This document shows positions 33,980 through 46,200 of a stretch of 64,000 nucleotides of DNA, piece by piece. The notes under the pieces were generated by a model. That model made no database searches. It was not told where the DNA came from and saw only the letters and a program-made list of their open reading frames with translations. How positions within the stretch are numbered: the stretch's first letter is position 1; every line of letters begins with the position of its first letter. The DNA lies in the NCBI RefSeq assembly GCF_040958095.1, contig NC_091215.1, forward strand, positions 31,994,432 to 32,058,431. The letters are read 5' to 3'. The position numbers and the translations under genes are program-made. This DNA is from Procambarus clarkii. Taxonomy: Eukaryota; Arthropoda; Malacostraca; Decapoda; Cambaridae.

Positions 33980-34190
33980 GCCTGGTCGGGAACCGGGCCG
34001 CGGTGACGTTGAGCCCCGAAATCACCGCAAGGTACGTTACTGGCTACCAACCCAAGATCCATGGTTTGATCCCTGTCGTAGGACAGAAGCGTTTGGGTAA
34101 TGTTTCCTTTCTCCTGATGACTCTTTTTATCTAACAGTAAAATACATATTTACGAGTTAGGCAGCTGTTGTGGGACGCATCCTGGGGAGG
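33980..34190 (+). mobile_element. SINE family 1 tail joined to SINE family 3
   Basis: 33980-34030 matches the end of family 1 (GGGAACCGGGCCGCGGTGAC, GCCCCGAAATCACC). 34031-34190 has a tRNA-like part (GGTTTGATCCC) and the body ACAGTAAAATACATATTTAC shared with other SINEs. Confidence 0.5.
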
Positions 34191-34320
34191 GTCAGTAGTT
34201 GGCCAAGTAGATATGACACGGAAAATAGGTCGGGAGTTATTCCATTATGCAACTGGCAATTAGAAAGACAGGATCCAAGAACTACAAGCTCGATCTACCA
34301 GGCACAAACTGGTGAACTCA

Positions 34321-34372
<52 letters not shown>
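34321..34372. repeat. (CA)n tract
   Basis: Pure CA repeat immediately 5' of a LINE fragment. Confidence 0.95.
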
Positions 34373-34374
<2 letters not shown>

Positions 34375-34870
34375 CCATATCTAGTTAAACACATGACAAA
34401 GTTAGAGAAGATTCAGCGGAATGCCACCAGACTTGTCCCGGAACTGAGAGGTATGAGCTACGAGGAAAGGCTGAAGAAGATGAATCTCACATCCCTGAAA
34501 AAAAACAGAAGAGAAAGAGGAGACATGATAACCACCTACAAAATTCTCAGGGGAATTGACAGGGTGGACAAAGACAAACTCTTCAGCACGGGTGGAACAC
34601 GAACAAGGGGACACAGATGGAAGCTTAGTACCCAAATGAGCCACAGAGACATCAGAAAAAAATTTCAGTGTCAGAGTAGTTACTAAATGGAATGCACTAG
34701 GAAGTGATGTGGTGGAGGCTGACTCCATATACAGTTTCAAATGTAGATATGATAGAGCCCAGTAGGCTCAGGAATCTGTACACCAGTTGATTGACAGTTG
34801 AGAGACGGAACCAAAGAACCAGAGCTCAACCCCCACAAGCACAACTAGGTTAGTTCAATTAGGTGAGTAC
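34373..34870 (+). mobile_element. LINE 3' fragment with reverse transcriptase C-terminus
   Basis: Encodes TKLEKIQRNATRLVPELRGM, SYEERLKKMNLTSLKK, RGIDRVDKDKLFS and HRWKLSTQMSHRDIRKKF; then in another frame the VVTKWNALGSDVVEADSIYS block, a 3' UTR with AGAGCTCAACCCCCAC, and the terminus AGGTGAGTAC. CR1/Jockey-like family. One frame change is visible near 34665. Confidence 0.85.
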
Positions 34871-35202
34871 GCACACACAATAAATCAGGCTGCAAGCATT
34901 CCTCACTTTCATAACAAATTACTTTTTTCTTCGTTGTCTTTGTTGTCATTTTTTTGTCTGTCTTAATTGGAATTTTTTTACGGACTCGCTTCGAGATCAA
35001 ACGGCTGAGTCTGTTCCTCAGGCAATTGCTTTATATGGCGTCTTTTGCATAGGTGACAGTGTTGTCGGGCCTCGCCTCACTGTGCCATGCCCCAGCCTGC
35101 TGGCACACCTGGCCACCACATATGTAAACACACAACTACACAAATGAAAACACAACTACACTTCTTGTCGGTATAATGTGTTGTGCGACTTACCATCCGG
35201 GT

Positions 35203-35695
35203 AGAACGGCTGGTCTGATGGCTGGTCACTTGAGCAGCTGGTCTGATGGCTGGTCACTTGAGCAGCTGGTCTGATGGCTGGTGACTTGAGCAGCTGGTCT
35301 GATGGCTGGTCACTTGAGCAGCTGGTCTGATGGCTGGTCACTTGAGCAGCTGGTCTGATGGCTGGTCACTTGAGCAGCTGGTCTGATGGCTGGTCACTTG
35401 AGCAGCTGGTCTGATGGCTGGTCACTTGAGCAGCTGGTCTGATGGCTGGTCACTTGAGCAGCTGGTTTGATGGCTGGTCACTTGAGCAGCTGGTCTGATG
35501 GCTGGTCACTTGAGCAGCTGGTCTGATGGCTGGTCACTTGAGCAGCTGGTCTGATGGCTGGTCACTTGAGCAGCTGGTCTGATGGCTGGTCACTTGAGCA
35601 GCTGGTCTGATGGCTGGTCACTTGAGCAGCTGGTCTGATGGCTGGTCACTTGAGCAGCTGGTCTGATGGCTGGTCACTTGAGCAGCTGGTCTGAC
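35203..35695. repeat. 28-bp minisatellite, ~17 units
   Basis: The unit contains GCAGCTGGTCTGATGGCTGG then TCACTTGA. Units are nearly identical. Confidence 0.95.
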
Positions 35696-36784
35696 AGCAT
35701 GTTAAGCACGGTAGAAAGCAGAGCAGGTTCCAAATATGTTGGAAATATTGACAAGTTTTGGAGAAGTCCTAAAGATTACGTGACACCGAGAAGCGCCCAG
35801 TAAGACTGGAAGATTGACTGATGGGAGTGACTTGATCATTCAACACCAACAGTGGGACTCACCTTTACTATGTTCCCCCTCCATCACACTCTCCACCTTC
35901 TCCCTCCCTCCCTTCCTCCCTCACTCTCCCTCTTCCAAAGTTTCCCTCATCTCACCAAATCCTCTTACAGTTCTCGCTGGCGATGCCGGAAATTAAAACT
36001 TTTAAAAACTATCATAAGACGCCAAAGTTTCCAGTTATCACTCCTGCTGCTGGTTATCCATCACGAGTTACTGGTGGTAATGACAGGCAGGGAGAGCCTG
36101 GAGGGCCATGGAACACAGGTCCAGAAGAAAATGGGAGATGGAAGGGATTGACTGGGTTAGAAACAAGGGGTGATTGAGGAAATAAGGATGATGAATTAAA
36201 GAGTTGGGAGAGGCCAAGAAGAGCGAGATGAAAGGAGAAGAGGGCGGTTGATGAGAGGGAATTAGTAGATATGCGAGAATAGGAGAGTATTTGAAAAGAG
36301 AAGATATTAATAAGTAAAATGCAACATGTAACTAAAGTAAGGGGAGGGGAAACGGGGGAAACTTAAGAAATTGAGATAAACAATGGCAGGAGAAAACACG
36401 CAACAAGAGACTACAAGAGTCAGTAGTACGGAACTACAGATATAATGTTTGACCTCCGTTAAAGTAAAACATAAAGTTAATATTCAAAATTGCATTTATT
36501 GCAGAAAAAATAGCGTTAGTAAAAACATAATTGTGAAACAACTTCCACATTAAAAAAATCCACATCAAAGCAATAAGAAAACACCATAAAAAGCCTATTT
36601 TTTTTATCATATAATTTTGTAATGAAAACACAGCACAAATAAACTGCAGAAAGCCAGCTGGCGGATGCGAGGCAGCTTCAATTTATACACAACCAAATTC
36701 ATGCAAATCTGGGCACCTTCAGCTTAAAACAACCCAACGATCCCACGTCCTTTGTTACAAAATAATTAGTTTCACTAATCAACA
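35696..36784. other. No gene recognised
   Basis: A purine-rich stretch 36130-36420 is the only structure seen. Confidence 0.4.
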
Positions 36785-38050
36785 GCCCTTTTTCAAGACC
36801 TTTATTTACCCAGGTCTCTTCTGAATTTATATTTATCCAATATGTATACCTTATTTCGTGTTGCATTTCATATATATTTATGTAACGCCTTACTAAACAT
36901 GAATATACTTTTCATCCAGTTACATATTTAAATCATATAACCTCCTAGTCATTGCCTTGCTGAAAAATATATATTAAGTGTTCCTAACTTCTCGGCATGA
37001 GGGAGTTTCTAATACCTGGGATTATCATTGTCACCGTACACCGTATTAATGTCTATACCACACTACCAAGACCAAAATTGAATTGCACATTGTAAATGGG
37101 GGCTAACAAGGGGAATATATAGGTGAATACTACCATTAGATGTCGTAACGCTAACGCTTCTAGATATAAATACCAACATCCTATTTGGCGTATAATATTA
37201 ATATATATGTATTGATATTTCAGCTTACGATCCCTACTAATTATGACTCCCAGACTTTTTCCTCATTGTGCCGCTGATGTCTGCTGCTCGTCATCATTAC
37301 CGAGGCTCATAACTCCACATTTATGAGCATTATACTCCAACTGCTAATTTGCAGTCCATTTTAAAAGTCAATCTAAAGCCCATTGAAGCAATTTCGAGTT
37401 TTCTGAATATATTTTCCGCCGTATTCTTGCATAAACTGCAAATTTACCAATGTTGCTGTTCAGTCATGTGTCCAAAATTACTTATAACAACAAATATCAC
37501 GCGCCCTTACTATTCTAGTAACTTATTTTTCTAGTTACTGACGAGTTTTTCGTCAGGCGTAGTATCAAAGGCTTTGCTAAAGTAAAGGTATATAAATGTC
37601 GAACTCCTTCGTACTATCAAATGATTCAAATCTGGTGGAAAATAGTGAGAATAAATTTGATGTGTACGAGCACCCATTAGTAAAACCATGTTGTAAACTC
37701 CTCTTAAACAATGGTTTTCAAAATGAAAGAGAATAGTTTATATGATTATATATTCAAGTAATTTTCCATCAATTAGGAAAGAGGATTGGACGATAGTTCG
37801 ACGGAAGTTATCGATCTCCCGTTTTAAACCTGAACATCACATTGACAATCCTCCGTGATCCTGGTACACTGCTCGACTACCCTGACTTCTTGTTGTTGTT
37901 TAAGATTTGCTACCTGAAACAAAAAGTTCCAAGTAGCACGGGCTATAGTGAGCCCGTAGTACACTGACTTGTTAAATATACAAGACAATGGCTCACTAAG
38001 GTCATTCTTTAAGAACGAAGGCAAAATCTTCTACTGGGGACTTGATGCGA
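36785..38050 (-). mobile_element. Old LINE fragment, reverse transcriptase (family D)
   Basis: The minus strand gives TFIYLYFSKAFDTTP at about 37555-37600, which is reverse transcriptase motif A (YLDFSKAFDT in intact relatives). Blocks before and after it have the spacing of a LINE reverse transcriptase. A short dispersed repeat interrupts it near 37905-37975. Highly decayed. Confidence 0.55.
37863..37975 (-). repeat. Short dispersed hairpin repeat
   Basis: The core AGCACGGGCTATAGTGAGCC is an imperfect inverted repeat. Plus-strand copies lie at 55858-55945 and 63828-63925. Confidence 0.7.
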
Positions 38051-38351
38051 TTAATTTGTTATGTATATAACATTCTATCTGTTAAGCATTTAACTAGTCA
38101 ATAAAACACGTCTGACCTGACAAATTTAAATGGCCAATGGCGTTAAAAAGTCACAAAATTAAGCGACTTAACTTATAAAAGATTTTTTTTTTTTTAGTTA
38201 AAAGACTTCCGCCTTGCTTGTTAGTAAAGTGTAAGTTTATTTTCTTCCTTCGTGAGCATGAAGTTACCTACTGGCTGGAGGGGAAGAAGGGAGGGAGGAA
38301 GGGCAGCCAGGATGAAATGACGGAGGGAAAGTGAGCAGGAAAAAGAGAGCA

Positions 38352-38748
38352 GAAACAGAGTAAGTGATGTAGAGAGTGATGGAGAGAGTGATGGAGAGAG
38401 TGATGTAGAGAGTGATGGAGAGAGTGATGTAGAGAGTGATGTAGAGAGTGATGGAGAGAGTGATGTAGAGAGTGATGGAGAGAGTGATGGAGAGAGTGAT
38501 GTAGAGAGTGATGGAGAGAGTGATGGAGAGAGTGATGTAGAGAGTGATGGAGAGAGTGATGTAGAGAGTGATGTAGAGAGTGATGGAGAGAGTGATGGAG
38601 AGAGTGATGTAGAGAGTGATGGAGAGAGTGATGGAGAGAGTGATGGAGAGAGTGATGTAGAGAGTGATGGAGAGAGTGATGGAGAGAGTGATGGAGAGAG
38701 TGATGGAGAGTGATGGAGAGAGTGATGGAGAGAGTGATGGAGAGAGTA
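38352..38748. repeat. 12-bp minisatellite, ~33 units
   Basis: Unit GATGGAGAGAGT, with GATGTAGAGAGT as the alternative. All frames are open, giving long histidine/serine-rich artefact translations. Confidence 0.95.
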
Positions 38749-39013
38749 TGATGAGTGTATAAGCTGTGAATGGTGTAGACCACAAACAATAACTGTTCTA
38801 TTACCCTGTAAATTTAAAATTATTTTATGAATTAACAAAAGACTCTCCTGCAATGCATAATATATTGTAAATTCAGAGTTGCTGCAATGCAAAAAGTTGG
38901 TTGCTAGCTGTCACTATAATTATAAGACGAGTAAATTAAGTGAAATTTGAGTATAAAAATACCCGCTGACGTCTGATTAAGCCCTTCAGTGCCTTTTATA
39001 ATTCTTTTTGCGC

Positions 39014-39050
39014 TACCGCTCACAGGATGAGTATGGGGTGCACAATACAC
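39014..39050 (-). repeat. Copy of the CACCCCATACTCATCC module
   Basis: Reverse copy GCTCACAGGATGAGTATGGG followed by GTGCACAATA. See the finding on this module. Confidence 0.8.
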
Positions 39051-39231
39051 CACCTGCCTCCGGAGGCAACAGTCAAAATGATGGGGAGAAGGAAGGTTGA
39101 AGAGGGAGAGAGGGGAGGGAGGAAGAGGTGTTTGGTGAGGGAACGTGGGAAGAAGTTGTTGGTAAAGATAGAGAATATGAATCAAAGCAAGGGATTGGGA
39201 TGGAATTAGGAAGTAGAAAGATGTAGGCAAG

Positions 39232-39547
39232 AGGTGGAGGGATGGGGTTTAGAGAGAACACAAGGGGTGGAGGGATGGGGTTTAGAGAGAACACAAGGGG
39301 TGGAGGGATGGGGTTTAGAGAGAACACAAGGGGTGGAGGGATGGGGTTTAGAGAGAACACAAGGGGTGGAGGGATGGGGTTTAGAGAGAACACAAGGGGT
39401 GGAGGGATGGGGTTTAGAGAGAACACAAGGGGTGGAGGGATGGGGTTTAGAGAGAACACAAGGGGTGGAGGGATGGGGTTTAGAGAGAACACAAGGGGTG
39501 GAGGGATGGGGTTTAGAGAGAACACAAGGGGTGGAGGGATGGGGTTC
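39232..39547. repeat. 32-bp minisatellite, ~10 units
   Basis: The unit contains GGTGGAGGGATGGGGTTTAG and AGAGAACACAAG. Units are almost identical, so recent. Confidence 0.95.
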
Positions 39548-39746
39548 GAACGCAAGGATGCAATTAGAGAGGACTTAGATGAAAGGAGATCAGAAAAAAG
39601 GATACAAAAAATGAGTATAAACAATAGGAGGTGAAAGAGAACTTTAAATATAAATCAAGGATAAAACCCTGGTGATAACATTGTTAAGTGAGCAAGATAA
39701 CTGAGCAGTCAGGCAGTAAAGAACAAACTCGGCAGAAGAGACGCAA

Positions 39747-39749
<3 letters not shown>

Positions 39750-39835
<86 letters not shown>
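39750..39835. repeat. (TA)n tract
   Basis: TA repeat opening the second Penelope-like block. Confidence 0.95.
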
Positions 39836-39838
<3 letters not shown>

Positions 39839-39984
39839 TTTTGGAGAATTGATTTTTGAATTACCATCAACAGTGAAAACAAACGTAAGAAAGATCGAGA
39901 AAATTCGTGTTAGAATTATTAATCTTACTTTTTCGGTCATATTTAATAATATATGTCTACAGGAAAGACTGCTACCAAAATATA

Positions 39985-39990
<6 letters not shown>
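39836..39990 (+). mobile_element. Penelope-like N-terminal coding fragment
   Basis: An uninterrupted frame starts [17 protein letters not shown] and ends [13 protein letters not shown] where the next TA tract begins. It resembles the conserved region before the reverse transcriptase of Penelope-like elements. Fossil fragment. Confidence 0.65.

Positions 39991-40070
<80 letters not shown>
39989..40070. repeat. (TA)n tract
   Basis: TA repeat between a plus-strand and a minus-strand fragment of related elements. Confidence 0.95.
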
Positions 40071-40076
<6 letters not shown>

Positions 40077-40095
40077 CATACACATATACATGTAG

Positions 40096-40290
40096 AACAT
40101 GACCGAAAGGGTAAGATTAATGATTCTAACACGAATCTTCTCAATATTACTTACGTTTTTCTTCACTGTCGAGGGAAGTTGAAAAATTAACACTCCAAAG
40201 TTCACTTTCACACTTTATTATGGTCTGACGCCTAGGGTTGCGTTTCGCAAGGTACTCCTTACATTCTCAAAAACAAGTTTACCGTGTTTA
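40096..40290 (-). mobile_element. Diverged Penelope-like 5' fragment, inverted
   Basis: The minus strand encodes [17 protein letters not shown] and [17 protein letters not shown], a diverged copy of the family at 8939. It points toward the TA tract, opposite to 39836-39990. Fossil fragment. Confidence 0.65.
40221..40280 (-). ncRNA. Hammerhead-ribozyme-like fold, diverged copy
   Basis: On the minus strand: TGTTT, TTGAGAAT, a 6-bp helix II GTAAGG/CCTTGC with loop AGTA, GAA, helix III ACGC/GCGT with an 8-nt loop, then C before AGACCA. Helices II and III keep pairing although their sequences differ from the copies at 9483 and 10516. Confidence 0.4.
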
Positions 40291-40375
40291 GCACCGGATT
40301 ATATTCTCTTCAAGAGAATATAATCTAAGATAATTTTAAAGAATATAATCCGGTTCTAAACACGGTAGACTCAAA
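40281..40375. repeat. Inverted repeat with AT-rich centre
   Basis: ACCGTGTTTAGCACCGGATT on the left is matched by the complement of AATCCGGTTCTAAACACGGT on the right. It lies at the end of the inverted Penelope-like leader, analogous to the loop of the giant palindromes. Confidence 0.8.
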
Positions 40376-41740
40376 TGCATTGTTTCTTCTTCACGTAAGA
40401 CAGTATAATCATTCAACTGCCTGGACTAATTCATGCAAAAATGTTGATTGCACATCTGTTTAGTGGTAGAAAAATTATTGAATATTCATGTATAAAAAGT
40501 AGTGAATTTTATATTGTTAATTTAAGTCCTGGACTGTATAAATAATTTTTTTATTTGGTAAGATACGTGATAGGTATATAATTATGTAAATAATGGATTT
40601 ACATGCAGGCGATGAGTCACAATAACGTGGCTAAAGTATGATGACCAGACCACACACTAGAATGTGAATGGGAATGGATTTACATTCCATTCCCTGTATG
40701 AATAAGCCTTACAGAGGGATTATTCCAAGAAACTGCATTCTGTTAGGAGGGAACTGCACTGAGCCTATTCTCATCGTGTTACTTCCTTTACTGGATATTA
40801 TGTTTGTTTCTTAATGTACTCAAGTATGGGGGATCATGTAAGACCACGCCCTCTATGTTATCTCTCTACTATATCTCTTAAAACTGTGTTATATCAAGAC
40901 ATTATTTTAATTTTATTTCACGTATGTGCATACTTACGCATACCTGTATCACGTGTTGTTGTGATTATTGTTGCACACATATGTTGAGGAACATCAGAGT
41001 CTGTAATACGATTGCAGACTGGTGGTCACCCGTAGTCACTCGTGGTCACCTGTATGCAATTCCCCACACCAGGGGGTGAGCAAGGGCCACCATCATGACC
41101 ACATACACATTAACACAACAGTTTGTGCACAATCTCCGACGCTGACGTGTGTAAAATAAACAGAATTTATTTTACGTGTGTAAAATAAACAGTAACATGA
41201 GCAAAATAAACAACCACGAAAACGTACAGTGTGTGTGTGGTTAAAATACTTTAAAATAAAATACAAGAGAGGAGCGCGAGTGGAAATACAACCAGCAGAG
41301 CGCTGTATAAATAGCAGTACACTGACCACCACTCCTGGGCAACAACACTCCTCCTCCCTCTACTCTAATACAACATCTGAATTTCAAATTTCCCTCAACA
41401 AACACGGTTTCGTATATGTTGATTTTTCATATTTCTGTTTTTTTTTTTTGTGCAATTTGTGGTTATTTTTGTGCATATTTGATTGTTTTTGTCCATTTCT
41501 GTTTTTTTGATATGTCTGATAATTCACTTTTAAAACAGATCAGCTGGTTATTGTTACATTAAAATATATTCATAAATTCATAAAAGTTTTTATTTTATGT
41601 TAATATGTTGGCGGCGGAGTAAGGGGGAAATGTTTTTGTGGGAAGGATTAAGAGGAAAGGGAGAAGAGGAGAAGATAACAATGGGAGTGATAAGAGTAAG
41701 AATGAATGGGATTAAAAGTGGAGAGACGGAGGGGCCCACG
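40376..41740. other. AT-rich DNA, no gene recognised
   Basis: Contains the weak TATA candidate at 41306 and small TAAAATAAACA repeats at 41150-41215. Nothing coding. Confidence 0.4.
41306..41313 (+). promoter_or_regulatory. Possible TATA box
   Basis: TATAAATA lies about 30 bp before a pyrimidine-rich start-like region at 41336-41345. No convincing coding frame follows, so this is a weak candidate. Confidence 0.2.
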
Positions 41741-41747
41741 AGAGAGC

Positions 41748-41815
<68 letters not shown>
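41741..41815. repeat. (GA)n tract
   Basis: GA repeat with two GAGCGA interruptions. Confidence 0.95.
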
Positions 41816-41817
<2 letters not shown>

Positions 41818-42883
41818 TGTACTCCACGGAGTCCATGTTATCCTCTATTCCTGGTTGCCTCAACCTTCTCCCCTTTATGGTTTGCATTTTGATTATGGGG
41901 GAGTTGGGCTGAGGGGAAAAAGGGGAGTCGTCTGTCGGGGAGGGGGTTGAGAGGGGGAGGGGATTGAGTGGGGGAGGGGGTGGCAGTTGAGAGGGGGAGG
42001 GGGGGTTTGAGTGGGAAAGATGAGTTCTTGTAAGCCGATATCCCAGCTAACCTAACCAAAAAATACCAAAATCAGTACAGAAACATTACAAATCTTCGAC
42101 GCAAACATTAAAGCTCCGAGGCAAGACAGATCATTGCTCTTACTCCACCTTAAAACACGTGAACTTGAGCCTAAACACAAGAGGCGCCAAGGGTCACAGA
42201 GTGTCCTGGTGACGTCGGCTGCAGGTGGCCGTCACGCCTCATAATGACCCAGTCTGTGCAGCCTTTGTTAATCTCTGACACTTGCTCTTCACAATTAATT
42301 GACACGTGTATCTTTTTCATGGTATCTAAACATCGGATGTCGCCTGACAATGGCCATTGTTTGGGTCTGGCTGGAGCCAATTCAATAGTGCTTTTTCGAC
42401 GCGTGAAAAAGTACACCATTACTTTGTTGCAAATTTGTTAATTGTTAATTATAACAGTTTTAGGAAAAAGTGAGAACTGCGACACTGGACAACATTTTGT
42501 TGTTCTATCATGCGCACTAATATGGCCGAGTGTTATATATTAATTGAATTACTGTTAATAAGCAGATTTAAAGCAGCGTAAATGATATCTGAGAGCGTCA
42601 CTTCATATTCTGATTCTGGAAAAATGATAAAAGAACATTATGCTGTACAAATCTTGAAACATTTCCGGAAAATACGCAGCTTCCGCCAAGGGGAATTATC
42701 TCTTCATTTTACTAATTCTGCTTAAGACGACTTGTATAATGATTGTATACGTATAGCTTTCATGTATACACCGAGTTGTATGTTCACCATACTTGCCAGC
42801 GTGGATCCAGTCGACTGTTGAGACATCTCCCGCGTTATCTGTTTCAGCCTTGACAGTGGGATTAGCCTCAGTGTGTGTGTACT
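41816..42883. other. No gene recognised
   Basis: A G-rich patch (GGGGAGGGGGTTGAGAGGGG type) lies at 41930-42015. Confidence 0.4.
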
Positions 42884-43038
42884 AAGTTGTACAGTCTTAC
42901 TGTACAAACAGTTGTACAGTCTTACTGTACAAACAGTTGTACAGTCTTACTGTACAAACAGTTGTACAGTCTTACTGTACAAACAGTTGTACAGTCTTAC
43001 TGTACAAACAGTTGTACAGTCTTACTGTACAAACACAC
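42884..43038. repeat. 25-bp palindromic minisatellite, ~6 units
   Basis: The unit contains TTGTACAGTCTTACTGTACA, itself an inverted repeat (TGTACAGT/ACTGTACA), so each unit can form a hairpin. Confidence 0.95.
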
Positions 43039-43246
43039 TTGACGCCGAGTGTGTTATTCATCTCGACACTTCCTCTGTACTCTCACAAATTATATGAATA
43101 CGATGTAATTCACTTTTTTGTTGCTATTCGTTTTACACTGGTCATAGTTGACTATCCAGGCCTCTAGTCCCTGGCATAGTCACGCGCCTTCCGTTCCTTC
43201 CTTCCTTCCTTCAGTTCCTCTCGCCTTCATTACAAGACACAATAAA

Positions 43247-43330
43247 CGTGGAGATAACATTTCATTCACTTGCACCATCAGAGCCTCAAACTCCCGACCA
43301 CAGGAGTAGAAGGCAGGAACTCTACCGACC
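43247..43330 (-). mobile_element. SINE-like fragment sharing AAACGTGGAG block
   Basis: ACGTGGAGATAACATTTCAT recurs at 49371 as ACGTGGAGAATAACATTTCA, and both copies continue with a reversed tRNA-like stretch. Partial. Confidence 0.45.
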
Positions 43331-43569
43331 TTGCTACGAATACCTACAATAAGAGAGGCTCTTAGAGAGTGTCACCACAGGTATCTAACTGGGACTTGGA
43401 TACCTGTGGTGTATCTCTGTTTTAGGTAATTGCATTCAAATAAACTCCGCTCAACTTTATTTCGAAAAAGATATCTCGCCCCCCAGTCATTTATCAATAC
43501 CCGGGCCATGACTGTGACACCTGATCTATCCTGGAAGTCTCAGGTGTCAGTGATTGCCTGGAGTGGACT

Positions 43570-44230
43570 TTAAAAACGTTGGGCGGCCTTTTTACGATGA
43601 AACAATATTTCACTTCTCAGTTACTTCTGCTCTACAAAAGCCTTATTGTTGCTTTCCTGGAATTCTGCTCTCATATGTCAGGAAACTTTTACCTGAATTT
43701 ACTAATGCAGTTCAAAAGCAAATCTGTTCGTATGATCAGTTATTTGACCTCCCATTTATGCTTGAGTCATGAACTTCCTGGCGCTATGTTGCTTCTCTCT
43801 CTGACGTCGAACTCACAGCCTGGTTGATCAGAGTCCTGCAGGTCTTTCAAGTATGTTTGAGTAATATTGATATTGCAGCATCTTCATTCTCACGTTGTGT
43901 CTTTCGCTAATCCAAGAACTGAAATCTTATCAGAAATGTTGTCCATTCCCGGCCATCTTGTGTGCTGGAGCCCCTCCCGCGTCTCCGACACCTTCCACCT
44001 TCACTTACATTTCACCATTATAAATTCACATTAATGCATTCATAAATCTATGTATCAATGTATTTACGTATGTAGCTTAGCCTAACATTTTAAAAGCACA
44101 ACGATCACCTTCTGTAGTTGCTTAATAAATCTCTGTACTGTATATTTGACAAATCTCTCACCCTATCCATGGAGGACAGAAGAAAATGTATATATGCTGC
44201 TTAGCATTGTAAATGTGTGGCCACGTCTGT
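43570..44230 (+). mobile_element. LINE C-terminal fragment and 3' UTR (family C)
   Basis: Encodes QLLLLYKSLIVAFLEFCSHM and LTSHLCLSHELPGAMLLLSL, like the LYKSLVRPHLEYCSHVW and LSHRRAVASLSL blocks of LINE reverse transcriptases. The 3' UTR after 44035 is shared with 21505-21712 (minus). Confidence 0.65.
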
Positions 44231-45048
44231 GGTAGAAAAAAACTTCCCTTTCGGAAAAAAAAGTTTGTGGATCACTTCTTGACCGTTTGGATCATGTTCT
44301 GTGGCTCAAGAGTTTATACTTTGATGGGGCAGTTTTTAGCTTTGTATAAAAGTATTCTTAAAGCTAGCACGGATATATGGGAGCACTATATGGAGAAATA
44401 AATTATACAGAAGACAGTCATTGAAAAGTAAAAAAATATATATATATTCAAAATACCTAACTATTCACAATATTTTACAAGCTAACAATTTCGGGTACAA
44501 TCACAATAAAACATCTACATTACCTCGTTACTTAACGTTACTCGGTATAAATTGCTTCAAAATTGATAAACTATTCGGTATACTAACAATTCACACTAAG
44601 CTTATACGGATGTGAACTATGGGGCTTACAAAATGCTAACCTTGGTGAGCTTAACTGTGAATGGAGGAGACGAACCTTGGGATCCATACTCGCACCCATT
44701 GCTCTCTCATGCCCGGCCTCACCTCCACATCTGCACTTTAAGAAATAATTCAGAACGAATAATATCTCGCTTGTCTGAAGGCACTCACACCCATCCACCA
44801 AACTCAATTATTTTTTCAGGCGTTCACCTCTCGCTGGCCACTCCAACTTTTCCAGAAATATCAACTAGCTGACAGGAAATGCAACTTAAGAATGAGTGAT
44901 TGTTACGAACCTGACTCCATCGTCGGAGTATGGAGTAGCGACGTCAACGCCATCTGTGAGTCTGCTCCCTAAACCCCCACTAAATGGGCGACGCCATCTG
45001 GTGGTGGCAGTATGATACCTGCAAGAGACGCTAGATTCCTGCCCTGGG
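44231..45048. other. No gene recognised
   Basis: AT-rich DNA with no firm repeat or frame. Confidence 0.4.
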
Positions 45049-45309
45049 GCCAGATTCACGAAACCACTTACGCAAACACTTACGAACGTGTCCATCTTTC
45101 CTCAATCTTTGACGGCTTTGGTTACATTTATTAAACAGTTTACAAGCATGAAAACTTACCAATCAACTGTTGTTGTTGTTATAAACAGCCTCCTGGGGCT
45201 TCCGAGCTCATTAACTGTTTAATAATTGTAAACAAAGCCGCCAAAGATTGAGAAAAAATGTACAGGTTCGTAAGTGCTTGTGTAACTGCTTTCGTGAATC
45301 TGGCTCCTG
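45049..45309. mobile_element. MITE-like element with ~90-bp terminal inverted repeats
   Basis: The left end GCCAGATTCACGAAACCACT, continuing ACGCAAACACTTACGAAC, CTCAATCTTTG, CGGCTTTG and ATTAAACAGTTTA, is matched in inverse at the right end. No coding capacity is seen, so it would be non-autonomous. A target-site duplication is not obvious. Confidence 0.75.
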
Positions 45310-45525
45310 GTCACCCCGAAGAGTCGCTGTTGCTGACCTCTGGTGAGGTGGCGCCTAGAAAATCAACGCCATCTATTGTAAGAGGAGTTGTATATTAATG
45401 TCAGAGTCCGTAAGTGGTATTTCCTCGTGTCCCCAGTACTTGCCAGTTTACTGATGACGTGGTCACTCGTGTTCACCCGTGGTCACTCGTGTTCATCCGT
45501 GTTCACGACCAGCTGCGGCTAGTTT

Positions 45526-45550
45526 ATTGTGCACCCCATACTCATCCTGT
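45526..45550 (+). repeat. Copy of the CACCCCATACTCATCC module
   Basis: GTTTATTGTGCACCCCATAC followed by TCATCCTGTGAGC. Confidence 0.8.
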
Positions 45551-45689
45551 GAGCTGCTAAAGATACTTGTTTGTAAGTCGTAATCGAGTTGTGACATCTG
45601 TCAGTCTACCTAATTTTTGTACTTGTCTCATACAATCTTTTTAACACATGAAAATGACCTTGGGAGGCCTACTCATACATAAACTACGG

Positions 45690-46200
45690 TATACATAAAC
45701 TCACATTAAAAACTACGGTATGCTGGACAGGACAGTTTTTAAGAACCTATACAAGGACGCTTTTAATAACTTATATAGAGCATATGTCAGACCAACGGTC
45801 GAGTATGCAGTACCAGCATGAAGTCCCAAAATTTGAGGTGTACTAAACGAAAAACGACAAGTAGAGAAGTTTGTAACAAGAATATTTACAGAATTGAAGG
45901 AATCGAACTTCAGATTGATCAGATTGAAAGAGCTGAAATTTAAAGGGTGTGAGGACATGACCAACATATACAAAATACGTAGGTGTGTATATAAGAGCTA
46001 ATAAACTATGTTTAGGTTGATCGTAACAAGAGGATGTGAAGAAACACTAAACCCGCAAGTTGAAGAGGTGCCCGCCATCCATAGATTTACAAGACAAAAA
46101 AACAGATGTTTGAAGTCATTGCATTAAACGACTGACGGTTGGTAAGGCAGGGCCCGGGAGCTGAAGCACTCTCCTGCAAACGGCTGCCATACGTAAGAGC
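45690..46200 (+). mobile_element. LINE C-terminal fragment and 3' end
   Basis: Encodes NLYRAYVRPTVEYAVPA, VEKFVTRIFTELKESNF, LRLKELKFKGCEDMTNIYKI, matching the end of LINE reverse transcriptase. It is followed by a 3' UTR with GGGCCCGGGAGCTGAAGC. Several breaks. Confidence 0.7.
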
